Origin: Bacteroidia bacterium 43-41
GTDB lineage: Bacteria; Bacteroidota; Bacteroidia; Bacteroidales; Dysgonomonadaceae
Reading direction: 5' to 3'
Assembly: GCA_001898165.1 (NCBI GenBank)
Contig: MKTD01000018.1
Location: 1 to 64,000, forward strand
Length of the DNA stretch: 64,000 bases
The notes beneath the pieces were generated by a model. That model saw only the letters and a list, made by a program, of their open reading frames with translations, was not told the origin of the DNA and made no database searches. Made by a program: the position numbers and the translations under genes. Of this stretch, positions 7,724 through 17,239 are shown piece after piece (position 1 is the stretch's first letter; every line of letters starts with the position of its first letter).

Positions 7724-9070
7724 ATGATTGAACAACAATATATCGATTTATTCAACGATTACAGAAGCGAGATCGATGCGAATTCCGTTGCCGGACTAAA
7801 TCGTCATCGTGAAGCCGCTTTTGAGGCGTTCAATAAATCGGGCTTTCCCACTTCAAAATTAGAAGATTATAAACACACGGATGTTTCCCGCGTATTCGAT
7901 GGCGATTTAGGGTTGAACCTGCGGAACATCCCTGTTCCTGTTGATCCGTACGAAGCATTTAAATGTGACGTTCCTAACCTCAACACCAATGTCTATTTTT
8001 TGATAAACGACCGGTTCTATACCAACGGGCGTCGTCAGGGACCTTTACCCGAAGGGGTTTTTGCAGGGAGCTTACAGGAGTTTTCGGAAACTCATCCCGG
8101 GGCCTTCAACAGCTGTTACGCGAAAATTGCCGATTATTCCGGCAATGGCAATGGCGTTGTGGCTTACAACACGATGTTTGCCCAGGATGGTTTTGTAATC
8201 TATGTTCCCGAAAACGTGATCCTCGAAAAACCGTTGCAGTTAATCAATATTCTCCGGGGTGGCGTTGACTTGAATGTGAACAGGCGCATTCTTATTGTTG
8301 CGGAAAAAAATGCGCAGGTTAAGCTGCTTGTCTGCGATCATACGGTAGATGATGTGCAGTTCGTAGTAACGCAGGTGGTTGAGGTTGTTGCCGATAGAGG
8401 CGCCCAGGTGGATTTTTACGAACTGGAAGAGAATTCGGAAAAGGTAAAGAAACTGAACAACGTTTACTCCGAACAGAAAGAAAACTCAAATGTCACCGTC
8501 TCGGGTATAACGTTGCACAATGGATTTACACGCAACAATTATCGCTTCCGTTTACTGGGAGAACACGCCGAAGCACATATCGGCGGCCTGGCTATCTGCG
8601 ACAAAGAGCAGCATGTTGATAATTTTGCGTTTCTCGATCACTCCGTTCCCAACTGCCTGAGCAACGAGCTGTTTAAATATTCGCTGCAGGACAGTGCAAC
8701 CGGTGTTTTCTGCGGAAGAATACTGGTTGAAAAAGATGCCCAGAAGACGCTGGCATACCAGAACAACAAGAATCTTTGTGTGTCGGAAGAGGCCAGGATG
8801 TTCTCGAAGCCGCAACTCGAAATTTATGCCGATGATGTAAAGTGCTCGCACGGTTTAACAACCGGACAGCTCGATGAGGATGCCATGTTTTACCTGCAAG
8901 CCCGCGGAATCCCTAAAGAGGAAGCCCGTATGCTCCTGATGGTGGCATTTACGCAGGATGTGGTTGACCTGATCCGTATCGATACGCTTCGGGACAGGCT
9001 TGTACAGCTGATCAATAAGCGGTTCAGGGGAGAACTTATTCGTTGTGGCAATTGCAACGTTTGCAAATGA
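7724..9070 (+). CDS. sufD: Fe-S cluster assembly protein SufD
   Basis: 448 residues. The C-terminal two thirds form the right-handed beta-helix core of the SufB/SufD family (for example VNRRILIVAEKNAQVKLLVCDH and CSHGLTTGQLDEDAMFYLQARG), the latter being the family signature near the C-terminus. The N-terminal helical part contains KLEDYKHTDVSR. SufD partners SufB and SufC in the scaffold complex in the cytosol. The protein ends in ELIRCGNCNVCK, a CxxCxxC tail that could bind metal or a cluster. The length and an N-terminal region of SufD type distinguish it from SufB. Its stop codon overlaps the sufS start (ATGA), indicating translational coupling. Confidence 0.95.
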   Translation: MIEQQYIDLFNDYRSEIDANSVAGLNRHREAAFEAFNKSGFPTSKLEDYKHTDVSRVFDGDLGLNLRNIPVPVDPYEAFKCDVPNLNTNVYFLINDRFYTNGRRQGPLPEGVFAGSLQEFSETHPGAFNSCYAKIADYSGNGNGVVAYNTMFAQDGFVIYVPENVILEKPLQLINILRGGVDLNVNRRILIVAEKNAQVKLLVCDHTVDDVQFVVTQVVEVVADRGAQVDFYELEENSEKVKKLNNVYSEQKENSNVTVSGITLHNGFTRNNYRFRLLGEHAEAHIGGLAICDKEQHVDNFAFLDHSVPNCLSNELFKYSLQDSATGVFCGRILVEKDAQKTLAYQNNKNLCVSEEARMFSKPQLEIYADDVKCSHGLTTGQLDEDAMFYLQARGIPKEEARMLLMVAFTQDVVDLIRIDTLRDRLVQLINKRFRGELIRCGNCNVCK

Positions 9071-10281
9071 TTAATGTAGCAGACATACGCGCCGATTTCC
9101 CTATCCTGTCACGCCGGGTACACGATAAGCCGCTTGTTTATCTCGATAATGGCGCTACAACACAAAAACCCGGGTGCGTGATAGATAAAATCCGGGAAAT
9201 GTATTGTTCCGTAAATGCCAACGTGCATCGCGGAGCACACTTCCTGAGCCAGGCAGCTACCTTCGAACACGAAGCATCGAGAAAGACGGTGCAGGAGTTT
9301 ATAGGCGCTGCTTCTGCAAACGAGGTTGTTTTCACACGCGGCACCACGGAGGCTGTTAACCTGATTGCCTCTTCATTCTGCCGTGAGTTCTGCAAACCCG
9401 GTGACGAGGTTATTGTTTCGGCTATGGAGCATCACTCCAACATTGTTCCCTGGCAGTTACAGGAAACGATTTCGGGAATTAAGCTGAGGGTTTTGCCAAT
9501 CTCGGACGATGGGGAAATTCTTTTGGAAGAGCTTGAAAAGTTAATCTCTTCACGCACGAAGCTGATCTCGATCACTCATGTTTCCAATGTTCTCGGCACG
9601 ATAACCCCGATTGAAAAAATCATTGAAATTGCCCATCGGTACGATATCCCTGTTTTGGTTGATGCGGCACAATCGGTTCAGCATATCCCGGTAGATGTTC
9701 AACGGATGGATTGTGATTTTCTCGTATTTTCGTCACATAAGATTTACGGGCCGACGGGAATGGGAGTATTGTATGGAAAAGAAAAGTGGCTCGAAAAACT
9801 TCCTCCTTATCAGGGCGGGGGTGAGATGATCGCCACCGTATCATTCGAAAAAACCACTTTTGCCGGTTTACCGTTCAAGTTCGAAGCCGGCACTCCCGAT
9901 TATGTGGGCTCCGCGGCACTGGCCACGGCGTTGAATTATGTATCCAATATCGGCATAGGAAATATTGCTGAGCACGAACATGACCTGCTCACGTACGCTA
10001 CAGAACAACTGTTGTCTGTGGATAAACTTAAAATATACGGAACATCTAAAAATAAATGCAGCGTAATCTCCTTCCTTGTGGACGGGATCCATCATTATGA
10101 TATGGGTGTGTTGCTCGACACGATGGGGGTTGCCGTTCGTACAGGCCATCATTGTGCCGAACCGCTGATGCGCCGGTTGGGTATTGAGGGGACTGTCCGG
10201 GCATCGTTTGCGATGTATAACACCCGGGAAGAGGTGGATGTCTTGGTGAATGGAATCCGACGGATTGTTAAGATGTTCTGA
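9067..10281 (+). CDS. sufS: Cysteine desulfurase SufS
   Basis: 404 residues from the ATG at 9067, which overlaps the sufD stop as ATGA; an earlier frame start at 9043 would run inside sufD. It is a PLP-dependent class V aminotransferase-fold enzyme that strips sulfur from cysteine for the SufBCD scaffold. The PLP lysine is K225 in SSHKIYGPTG; the persulfide cysteine is C363 in RTGHHCAEP. RGTTEAVN and HHSNIVPW are the usual cofactor-contact motifs. The short loop around the active Cys marks it as type II (SufS) and not IscS. No sufE/sufU gene follows; the next gene is an ECF sigma factor 25 bp downstream. Confidence 0.95.
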   Translation: MINVADIRADFPILSRRVHDKPLVYLDNGATTQKPGCVIDKIREMYCSVNANVHRGAHFLSQAATFEHEASRKTVQEFIGAASANEVVFTRGTTEAVNLIASSFCREFCKPGDEVIVSAMEHHSNIVPWQLQETISGIKLRVLPISDDGEILLEELEKLISSRTKLISITHVSNVLGTITPIEKIIEIAHRYDIPVLVDAAQSVQHIPVDVQRMDCDFLVFSSHKIYGPTGMGVLYGKEKWLEKLPPYQGGGEMIATVSFEKTTFAGLPFKFEAGTPDYVGSAALATALNYVSNIGIGNIAEHEHDLLTYATEQLLSVDKLKIYGTSKNKCSVISFLVDGIHHYDMGVLLDTMGVAVRTGHHCAEPLMRRLGIEGTVRASFAMYNTREEVDVLVNGIRRIVKMF

Positions 10282-10306
10282 CCGGTAGCGGAAGAATGTT
10301 TGCGAT

Positions 10307-10873
10307 ATGGGGAAAAATTTTCCGGACTACGTTAGAAATGAAGATCATGCCCTGTTTCTCCTGATAAAAAAAAGAGACAAGGAGGCTTTTGCCGTGATAT
10401 ATCAAAAGTATCACCGGTATTTGTATTCGCTGGCACTCAAATACCTGAAGGATACGCAACTGGCGGAAGACGCCGTTCAGCATATCTTCGTGAAATTGTG
10501 GGAAACGACTCAAAACATTGAGATAGAGATAAATCTTAAGAATTACCTTTATACCATGATCAAAAACTACATCCTGAATCAGTTCCGGAATAACCGTGAA
10601 TCCATCTCGTTGAGTTATATGAACGCTCAAACCGAAATTGCGAAAGAAGAGGACTTTGAAGAAAAGCTTGAAGAACGGGAATTGCACGATTTCCTGTACA
10701 AAGGAATTGATAAACTCCCTCCGCAGAAGCGTGAGATTTGTAAATTAAAATTGGAAGCCAGGCTTAGCAACCTGGAAATTGCCGATCGCATGGGAATCTC
10801 TATTCATACCGTTAAGTCTCATTATCAGGAATCCATAAAAATTCTTCGTAATTATTTTCAGGAAATTGAATAA
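10307..10873 (+). CDS. ECF RNA polymerase sigma factor (FecI-like)
   Basis: 188 residues with the two ECF domains: region 2 near 18-85 (YQKYHRYLYSLALKYLKD, then AEDAVQHIFVKLWE) and region 4 near 125-185 (LPPQKREICKLKLEARLSNLEIADRMGISIHTVKSHYQES), whose helix-turn-helix reads the -35 box. It should direct transcription of the PUL behind it when released by the FecR anti-sigma factor encoded 59 bp downstream. The STN domain on the SusC protein completes the outer-membrane-to-sigma signal chain known from FecA/FecR/FecI. It starts 25 bp after sufS; whether it is cotranscribed with the suf genes or has its own weak promoter is unclear. Confidence 0.93.
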   Translation: MGKNFPDYVRNEDHALFLLIKKRDKEAFAVIYQKYHRYLYSLALKYLKDTQLAEDAVQHIFVKLWETTQNIEIEINLKNYLYTMIKNYILNQFRNNRESISLSYMNAQTEIAKEEDFEEKLEERELHDFLYKGIDKLPPQKREICKLKLEARLSNLEIADRMGISIHTVKSHYQESIKILRNYFQEIE

Positions 10874-10932
10874 CTCAACTCATTCTCTTCCTATATTTAC
10901 GTGTCTATAATAAACAAAAGTCAACTTAATTT

Positions 10933-11925
10933 ATGCATATACTCGACAAAAAGACAATCGAAAAGGTTATTTTCGGCACTTCAACCAAAGAAAACGCCCG
11001 TGAAGTTGCCGATTGGTTCTCGTCGTCGGTCGAGGGACAGCAATACCTGTCGGACATGCTGGATAAGGACGCTTTTTTGATGGAGGAGGAGCCGGAGGAT
11101 TTCCAAAACACTATTTCACCGTATCGCTCCGATGTTCTCCTTTCCAAAATCAACCGGCAGATTGTTCGTAAAAAAACAATCCGTTTGGCATTGAGCGTGG
11201 CAGCAGTCCTGCTTCCGCTCATCCTGATAACCGGATTCATGGTGCAATTGAGTAACCGGTACGACTTGTTCGGGAACAGTAGATACTCCGAAATTTATGT
11301 GCCCAAAGGCGAAAAAATGCAAATCCTTTTTCAAGACGGAAGCCGTGCTTATCTGAATTCCGATACCCGGCTCCGTTACCCTGAAAAATTTGCATTGCTT
11401 AACCGTGAGATTTTTCTGGAAGGGGAAGCCTATTTCCAGGTGGCATCCAACAAGAAACGCCCGTTTATTGTCAATACCGGCGAGACATCGGTAAAAGTGC
11501 TGGGTACTTCTTTCAATGTGAATGCGTATAAAGATAACAAGGAGATCCGCATAGTGCTGGATGAGGGTGAAATAGTTTTTGCCGCCCGCAATAACGAATA
11601 CAGATTAAACCCCGGACAAAAATTCATTTACGATACGGAAAACAAACAATTATACCTCGTCAATGTCCGCAATTCCGGTGAAGAGTCGTTGTGGAAATCC
11701 AATTATATCAGGCTCAACGATACTCCTTTGCGGGAGACCTTGGAGATTCTAGACCGGAAATTCAATATACCGTTCAAAGTGATCGATAATAAAGCGCTAG
11801 CCTACTCCTTTAATCTATTGTCGGAAGACAAATCGCTAAACTACATCCTGAGTGAATTGGAGAAGATTGCTCCCGTTAAATTTGTTGAGGTAAACGATAC
11901 AATTAACGTAAAATGTTTGAAATAA
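10933..11925 (+). CDS. FecR-family anti-sigma factor
   Basis: 330 residues. The N-terminal about 75 residues are cytoplasmic and bind the sigma factor; one membrane helix follows (IRLALSVAAVLLPLILITGF, about 81-100). The periplasmic part has the FecR domain (YVPKGEKMQILFQDGSRAYLN, EGEAYFQVASNKKRPFIV, VLGTSFNVNAY) and a C-terminal DUF4974-type domain (LRETLEILDRKFNIPFKV). It holds the ECF sigma factor until the STN domain of SusC reports bound ligand. Its position between the sigma gene and susC is the standard Bacteroidota arrangement. Confidence 0.93.
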   Translation: MHILDKKTIEKVIFGTSTKENAREVADWFSSSVEGQQYLSDMLDKDAFLMEEEPEDFQNTISPYRSDVLLSKINRQIVRKKTIRLALSVAAVLLPLILITGFMVQLSNRYDLFGNSRYSEIYVPKGEKMQILFQDGSRAYLNSDTRLRYPEKFALLNREIFLEGEAYFQVASNKKRPFIVNTGETSVKVLGTSFNVNAYKDNKEIRIVLDEGEIVFAARNNEYRLNPGQKFIYDTENKQLYLVNVRNSGEESLWKSNYIRLNDTPLRETLEILDRKFNIPFKVIDNKALAYSFNLLSEDKSLNYILSELEKIAPVKFVEVNDTINVKCLK

Positions 11926-12145
11926 CATAAAATTAACACACCTTGCACTCATTCTTTTTTTCCCCCGGCGTGTCAATATAGAAAGCGTTACGTTGAATGT
12001 GTAAACTTATTGGATACTTCATTTTGCCTTGGCCATATTTGCATGCGGATCCCCTTCTCCAAATTGATAACCCCAGTTAGTTGAAAATAAAGCTTTTATA
12101 GAGAGAAATTAATTATTATAAGTCAAACTTAATTACAATGAAACC

Positions 12146-15100
12146 ATGACAAGAGATCGATTAAAAAAGTATGTAGCTTTTTTATTGCCGCTTTTTCTGC
12201 TGAGCTTTACATTTAGCATGGCACAAAAAGTGAATCTGAATTTGAATGGAGCGAGTTTAAAATACGCGCTCGAAAGTGTCGCTAAACAATCCGGCTATAC
12301 ACTTGCTTATAGCAAAGAGGTTGTAAATCTGGACGATGCTGTTACTATCGACGCACGAGACATGGAGTTATCCAACGTTCTCGACCGACTGCTGACACCT
12401 CGCAACCTGAGTTACGAAGTAGTGGACAACAAGATTTACATTTTGTACAAGCCCAAAGCGGTTGAATCGAAAACTGGAGCGGTCTCACCGCAGCAAAACC
12501 AACCGGTAGAGCAACAAGTAAGTGGTGTGGTTACCGATGTTAACGGTGACCCCATCATTGGCGCTAACATTTCTGTTCCCGGAACAACCCTTGGCACTGT
12601 AACTGATATTGATGGGAAGTTTACGCTGTCTGTCCCCCGCGGGGCAGTCCTTCGCTTCTCGTATATCGGTTATGTAAATCAGGAGTTTACAATCACCAAT
12701 CAATCTTCCCTTAACGTGCAGATGAGCGAAGAGGTGGAAAGTCTTGATGAACTGGTGGTTGTTGGTTACGGCGTTCAGAGGAAAAGCGTGGTCACTGCAG
12801 CTATCAGCCGCGTTACGGCCGACGAGCTGAACACAAACAAACCTTCACGCGTGGAAGACGCCCTGAAAGGGAAAGTATCGGGAGTTCAGATTACACAAAG
12901 TTCCGGCCAGCCGGGTTCCGATTCGAAAGTGAGGATTCGCGGTATTGGTACCATCAATAACAGCGACCCGCTTTATATTGTTGATGGGATGGAGGTTGGA
13001 GGCGGAATCAGCTACCTCAACCCCGTTGATATCCAATCGGTAGAAATTCTGAAAGATGCCGCGTCAGCCGCCATTTACGGTACTCGTGGAGCCAATGGTG
13101 TAGTTTTGGTAACTACAAAAAGCGGTAAAGCCGGAAAAACCAGTGTAAATTATGATGTAAGCTATGGTTGGCAAAATCCATGGAAAAAGAAATCGGTGCT
13201 TGATGCTCACGATTATATGATCATAATGAATGAGGTTCAAATTAACGACGGAAACCTACCCCGATATTCTAACGAACAGGTTTTGGCTGCCGGAAAGGGA
13301 ACCGATTGGCAGGATGAAACCTTCTACTACAACGCTCCCGTTCAGAATCATCAGGTGAGTGTTTCGGGCGGATCGGAAAAGTCCCAGTTTTTCCTGTCGC
13401 TTGGTTATTTTGATCAAGCCGGTATTGTAGGCGGAAATTACGATAAATCGAACTACAAACGCTGGAGCCTTCGTTCCAATTCTACGCATACCATTTTTGA
13501 AGCTCGTAACCGCTCTTTTCTTAATAAAGTGGTGTTAAGCGCTAATGTAGGCTACTCAAGAGACAAATCTTCCGGTATTGAGACCAACTCGGAGTATGGT
13601 TCCATTTTAGGAAGTGCCATTACATTCGCACCAATGGTCCCGGTTTATGCCGATGAAGCAACCGCTGCCGATATTTTAGCAACACATCCGTACGCCGTAC
13701 AAAAAGACGGAAGAGTTTTCTCCCTGCCCCCTGCGGGATTCCAGGAAATTGCCAATCCGGTAGGTATGCTGAATCAGCCGACATCGGGGAAAAATAACTC
13801 CGATAAAATAGTAGGCTCGTTTTGGGCGGAAATATCCATTTTGCCGGAATTGAAGTTCAGAAGCAGCTACGGAGTTGATTTGGCGTTCTGGGGATACGAT
13901 AGTTATCAATTCCCTTATTTTCTGGCTACTCAAGGGAAGGACATCAAAGTGAGCACCGTGCAAAGCGAGATGAACAGGGGTTATCGCTGGCAGGTGGAAA
14001 ATTATTTCACTTACGAAAAATCGTTCAACGATATTCATAATTTTTCTGCCGTACTCGGCCAATCGGCCAATAAATATTCTCAACGGAGTTTGGGCGGAAA
14101 CGATCTCGATCTGCTCGAAACCGATCCGTTGAAAGCGAACATCAATTCTGCAATTGCCGACCGCAAAGATGAGCGCACGTGGGGAGGAACGGCAGGTTAC
14201 AATTTTATTGCCGGCGCATCTTATTTTGGCAGGATAAACTACAACTACGACGAACGTTACATCCTGCAAGGTACGCTTCGACGCGACGGTTCATCTAATT
14301 TTGGAACAAATAACAAATGGGGCGTATTTCCGTCATTCTCCGCCGGGTGGAACGTGACCAATGAAGCCTTCATGAAAAACAGGCCTGCCTGGTTTGACGC
14401 GTTGAAACTTCGCTTCAGCTGGGGTAAAAACGGTAACGACCGGATTGGGCAATTCCTTTACACTTCGTTAATGAACGGCGGACAGAATTATTATTTCGGT
14501 GGTGGCTATAAAGTCAACCAGGGCGATCCTACCAAAATAGGAGAGGTTTCCGGAATTATGCAGTACGGCAGCTCACCTGCTTATATCCCCAACCCAAATG
14601 TGAAATGGGAAGAATCGGCACAGACTGATATCGGTTTGGAAGCTCGTTTTTTAAACAACGCACTTACTTTTGGATTTGATTATTTCAAAAAGAAGACAAT
14701 CGGCATGTTGATGTATCAACCCATCCCTTCGTATGTGGGGCTTGGTGCTCCCATCGCCAACGTGGGCGATATGGAAAACTGGGGATTGGAATTTGAAGCC
14801 GGATGGAGGCAATCCATCGGCGAATTTAAATACTCCATCTCTGCCAATGCGTCTTACCTCAAAAATACACTGATCAACATCGGAAACGCTACCGGCGAAC
14901 AAATTTATGAAAGCATGGGTGCCACCGGTGTAGGTTCTTACGTTAAAGGTATGAACGGCGAAGTATTTCCCTATTTCTATGGATTTAAAACAGACGGGCT
15001 GTTCCAGAATCAAGCTGAAATTGACGCTTACGTGAATGCCGACGGACAAAAGTTGCAAGCTTCGGCAAAACCGGGAGACGTGAGATTCGTTGACCTTAAC

Positions 15101-15637
15101 AACGATGGAGTTATCAGCGATGCCGATAAAACAAAAATCGGAAAAGGTATGCCCGATTGGACGTATGGGGTTACGCTCGGTGCCGAATGGAAAGGGCTTG
15201 ACCTCAATTTGTTCTTTCAGGGAACCGTTGGAAACAATATTTTCGATTATGCGCAACGTGGCGATATACCTGCCATGAACCGTCCGTCGTGGATTCTGGA
15301 ACGCTGGCACGGGGAGGAAACTTCCAATAGAATTCCCCGTATGACTGCTGCTAATCCTAATGGAAACTGGCGTTCATCTGACCTTTACATTAAAAACGGA
15401 TCATACTTGCGTCTTAAAACCGCTCAACTTGGATATACTTTACCTGCCCGGTGGGTGCAAAAAGTCTCTATCCAGCGATTAAGAGTGTATGTGGCTGCAG
15501 AAAACCTGCTTACATTCACCGGTTACGACGGATTTGACCCTGAGCTCGCATCAGGCGGTTACACTACCATTGGAGTAGATCGCGGCATTTATCCGCAATC
15601 CCGTACTATTTCGTTAGGTGCTAACATATCGTTCTAA
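12146..15637 (+). CDS. susC: SusC/RagA TonB-dependent transporter with STN domain
   Basis: 1163 residues. Order: signal peptide (LLPLFLLSFTFSMAQ, cleavage near 26), STN domain (about 28-105, NGASLKYALESVAKQSGYTLAYS), carboxypeptidase-regulatory-like domain (about 127-205, VSGVVTDVNGDPIIGANISV), a TonB-box/plug region (ELVVVGYGVQRKSVVTAAI, DPLYIVDGMEV, GTRGANGVVLVTTKSGK), then a 22-strand barrel ending in ISLGANISF. It imports oligosaccharides across the outer membrane with SusD as lid. The STN domain contacts the FecR protein and couples substrate binding to sigma release. The start at 12146 follows a 220-bp intergenic region, which should contain the ECF-dependent promoter. Confidence 0.95.
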   Translation: MTRDRLKKYVAFLLPLFLLSFTFSMAQKVNLNLNGASLKYALESVAKQSGYTLAYSKEVVNLDDAVTIDARDMELSNVLDRLLTPRNLSYEVVDNKIYILYKPKAVESKTGAVSPQQNQPVEQQVSGVVTDVNGDPIIGANISVPGTTLGTVTDIDGKFTLSVPRGAVLRFSYIGYVNQEFTITNQSSLNVQMSEEVESLDELVVVGYGVQRKSVVTAAISRVTADELNTNKPSRVEDALKGKVSGVQITQSSGQPGSDSKVRIRGIGTINNSDPLYIVDGMEVGGGISYLNPVDIQSVEILKDAASAAIYGTRGANGVVLVTTKSGKAGKTSVNYDVSYGWQNPWKKKSVLDAHDYMIIMNEVQINDGNLPRYSNEQVLAAGKGTDWQDETFYYNAPVQNHQVSVSGGSEKSQFFLSLGYFDQAGIVGGNYDKSNYKRWSLRSNSTHTIFEARNRSFLNKVVLSANVGYSRDKSSGIETNSEYGSILGSAITFAPMVPVYADEATAADILATHPYAVQKDGRVFSLPPAGFQEIANPVGMLNQPTSGKNNSDKIVGSFWAEISILPELKFRSSYGVDLAFWGYDSYQFPYFLATQGKDIKVSTVQSEMNRGYRWQVENYFTYEKSFNDIHNFSAVLGQSANKYSQRSLGGNDLDLLETDPLKANINSAIADRKDERTWGGTAGYNFIAGASYFGRINYNYDERYILQGTLRRDGSSNFGTNNKWGVFPSFSAGWNVTNEAFMKNRPAWFDALKLRFSWGKNGNDRIGQFLYTSLMNGGQNYYFGGGYKVNQGDPTKIGEVSGIMQYGSSPAYIPNPNVKWEESAQTDIGLEARFLNNALTFGFDYFKKKTIGMLMYQPIPSYVGLGAPIANVGDMENWGLEFEAGWRQSIGEFKYSISANASYLKNTLINIGNATGEQIYESMGATGVGSYVKGMNGEVFPYFYGFKTDGLFQNQAEIDAYVNADGQKLQASAKPGDVRFVDLNNDGVISDADKTKIGKGMPDWTYGVTLGAEWKGLDLNLFFQGTVGNNIFDYAQRGDIPAMNRPSWILERWHGEETSNRIPRMTAANPNGNWRSSDLYIKNGSYLRLKTAQLGYTLPARWVQKVSIQRLRVYVAAENLLTFTGYDGFDPELASGGYTTIGVDRGIYPQSRTISLGANISF

Positions 15638-15655
15638 TTCTATAAAAATAAACAG

Positions 15656-17221
15656 ATGAAAAAGATTATATATTTTATCCTTTTGCTTACCTTTATGGGG
15701 GTTACAGCTTGTGGCGAAGATTTCCTGACGAATGCCACAACTGAAAAACAAGCAGCAGGCGCTCCGGCAACGGAAGGTGCTATCTTATCGAACCTGGCTG
15801 CGGCCTATCAGATTTTGTTATTCGACAGTTATGCCGATAACAATTATAACAGTATCCCGTTAATGTCCGACCTGCGGTCCGACGATATTTTCAAAGGTGG
15901 CGGCGATGCCGGCGATCAGCACCAACTTTATCTGCTGTCGTTGTTCACCTCTACGCCTCAGGAAACATTGAACGGGCTATGGAGTATTTTCTACTCCGGG
16001 CTGGCCCGATGCAATAATGCGCTGGAAGCCTGTGACAATGCCGTTAACGTAAAACCCGAAAAAGTGGAACAATACAGAGCCGAAGCCCACTTCCTGCGCG
16101 CTTATTATATGCATTGGTTGTGGAAATTCTGGGGGAATGTTATTTATTTTGAAGAGCCGCTTACTACGCCTCCGTACATGACTAAACAGATGAAAGCCGA
16201 TGAAATTTATGCAGTCATTATGAAAGATATTGATTATGCGTGTGGAAAGACGGATCAGGGGAAAGACAGGTTGCCGATGAAACTGGAGAAAAACGCAAGC
16301 GGGAACAACATTGAAGCATCCATAGGAAGAGTAAACAAGGCGGCTGTCCTGATGCTCAAAGCCCGCGTTGTCCTTTATCAGAAAGACACGCAACGTTATG
16401 CTGAAGTAACCAAAGATATGGCTGAGATTATTAACAGCGGCGAATATCACCTATTCAATAATTTTGCCGATATGTGGCTGGATCAAAATGAATTTTGTGA
16501 AGAATCCATCTTTGAAACCAACCAACTTCCCGAAGGAAAAACATGGGCAAGCGGTTGGCAAGGGTATGGAACCAACTTGCCGGCATTTATTTCACCAGCC
16601 GAATTGAAAGGCGGTAATCAAACCGGTGATTTTAAAGGCGGGTGGGGGTTTGGCCCTGTTCGAACATCTACCTGGGCTATTTACGAAGATGGCGACAAAC
16701 GCCGTGAAGGCTCAATTAACGACTGGTCGAAAGCTGAATACACAAAGCGTTTTCAGGATACGGGCCTGTTTATGGCAAAGTATGCCGCACGTGTGGGATA
16801 CAATCCGCAAGGTGATACCGACTTAAATTATTGCAATAATTTACGTGTTTTTCGCTTTGCAGAAACATTGCTTAATTACGCCGAAATGCTTGTCATTCAC
16901 GGACAAGCTGCCGTAGGCGGAGTAACCGCGCAGGCTTGTCTGGATCAAGTTCGGGCACGCGCGTTCGGCACAGCCAAGTCGGTTCCGGCAACTGCCGAGA
17001 ATATCAAACTGGAACGTCGCCGCGAGTTTGTAGGTGAAGGAATGCGTTTCTGGGATTTGGTCCGTTGGGGCGACACTTCTGTTTTAAATGAAAATTTGAC
17101 GGAAAGCAACAGCGTGCGTACCTGGAAAGAGACTTCTAAATATTTACCCATTCCACAATCGGAAATTGATAAAACCAAAGGGACGGAATTTGCGTTAGAA
17201 CAAAATCCGGGTTATAATTAA
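15656..17221 (+). CDS. susD: SusD/RagB family nutrient-binding lipoprotein
   Basis: 521 residues. The signal peptide ends in a lipobox (FMGVTACGE, Cys at 20), so it is anchored on the outer membrane facing out. It has the SusD fold: helical TPR-like half (AEAHFLRAYYMHWLWKFWGNV is the family landmark, about 140-160), a variable middle, and the conserved C-terminal RRREFVGEGMRFWDLVRWGD and LPIPQSEID. It forms the lid of the upstream SusC barrel and helps bind glycan. Translation starts 18 bp after the susC stop. Confidence 0.95.
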   Translation: MKKIIYFILLLTFMGVTACGEDFLTNATTEKQAAGAPATEGAILSNLAAAYQILLFDSYADNNYNSIPLMSDLRSDDIFKGGGDAGDQHQLYLLSLFTSTPQETLNGLWSIFYSGLARCNNALEACDNAVNVKPEKVEQYRAEAHFLRAYYMHWLWKFWGNVIYFEEPLTTPPYMTKQMKADEIYAVIMKDIDYACGKTDQGKDRLPMKLEKNASGNNIEASIGRVNKAAVLMLKARVVLYQKDTQRYAEVTKDMAEIINSGEYHLFNNFADMWLDQNEFCEESIFETNQLPEGKTWASGWQGYGTNLPAFISPAELKGGNQTGDFKGGWGFGPVRTSTWAIYEDGDKRREGSINDWSKAEYTKRFQDTGLFMAKYAARVGYNPQGDTDLNYCNNLRVFRFAETLLNYAEMLVIHGQAAVGGVTAQACLDQVRARAFGTAKSVPATAENIKLERRREFVGEGMRFWDLVRWGDTSVLNENLTESNSVRTWKETSKYLPIPQSEIDKTKGTEFALEQNPGYN

Positions 17222-17239
17222 TTTTAATACGCCAATTAT

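Noticed and set aside
12034-12041. CATATTTG as a -7 box for susC of PUL 1
   Set aside because: One mismatch in the invariant TA, and the operon is more likely read by its ECF sigma factor, whose consensus I cannot assign.
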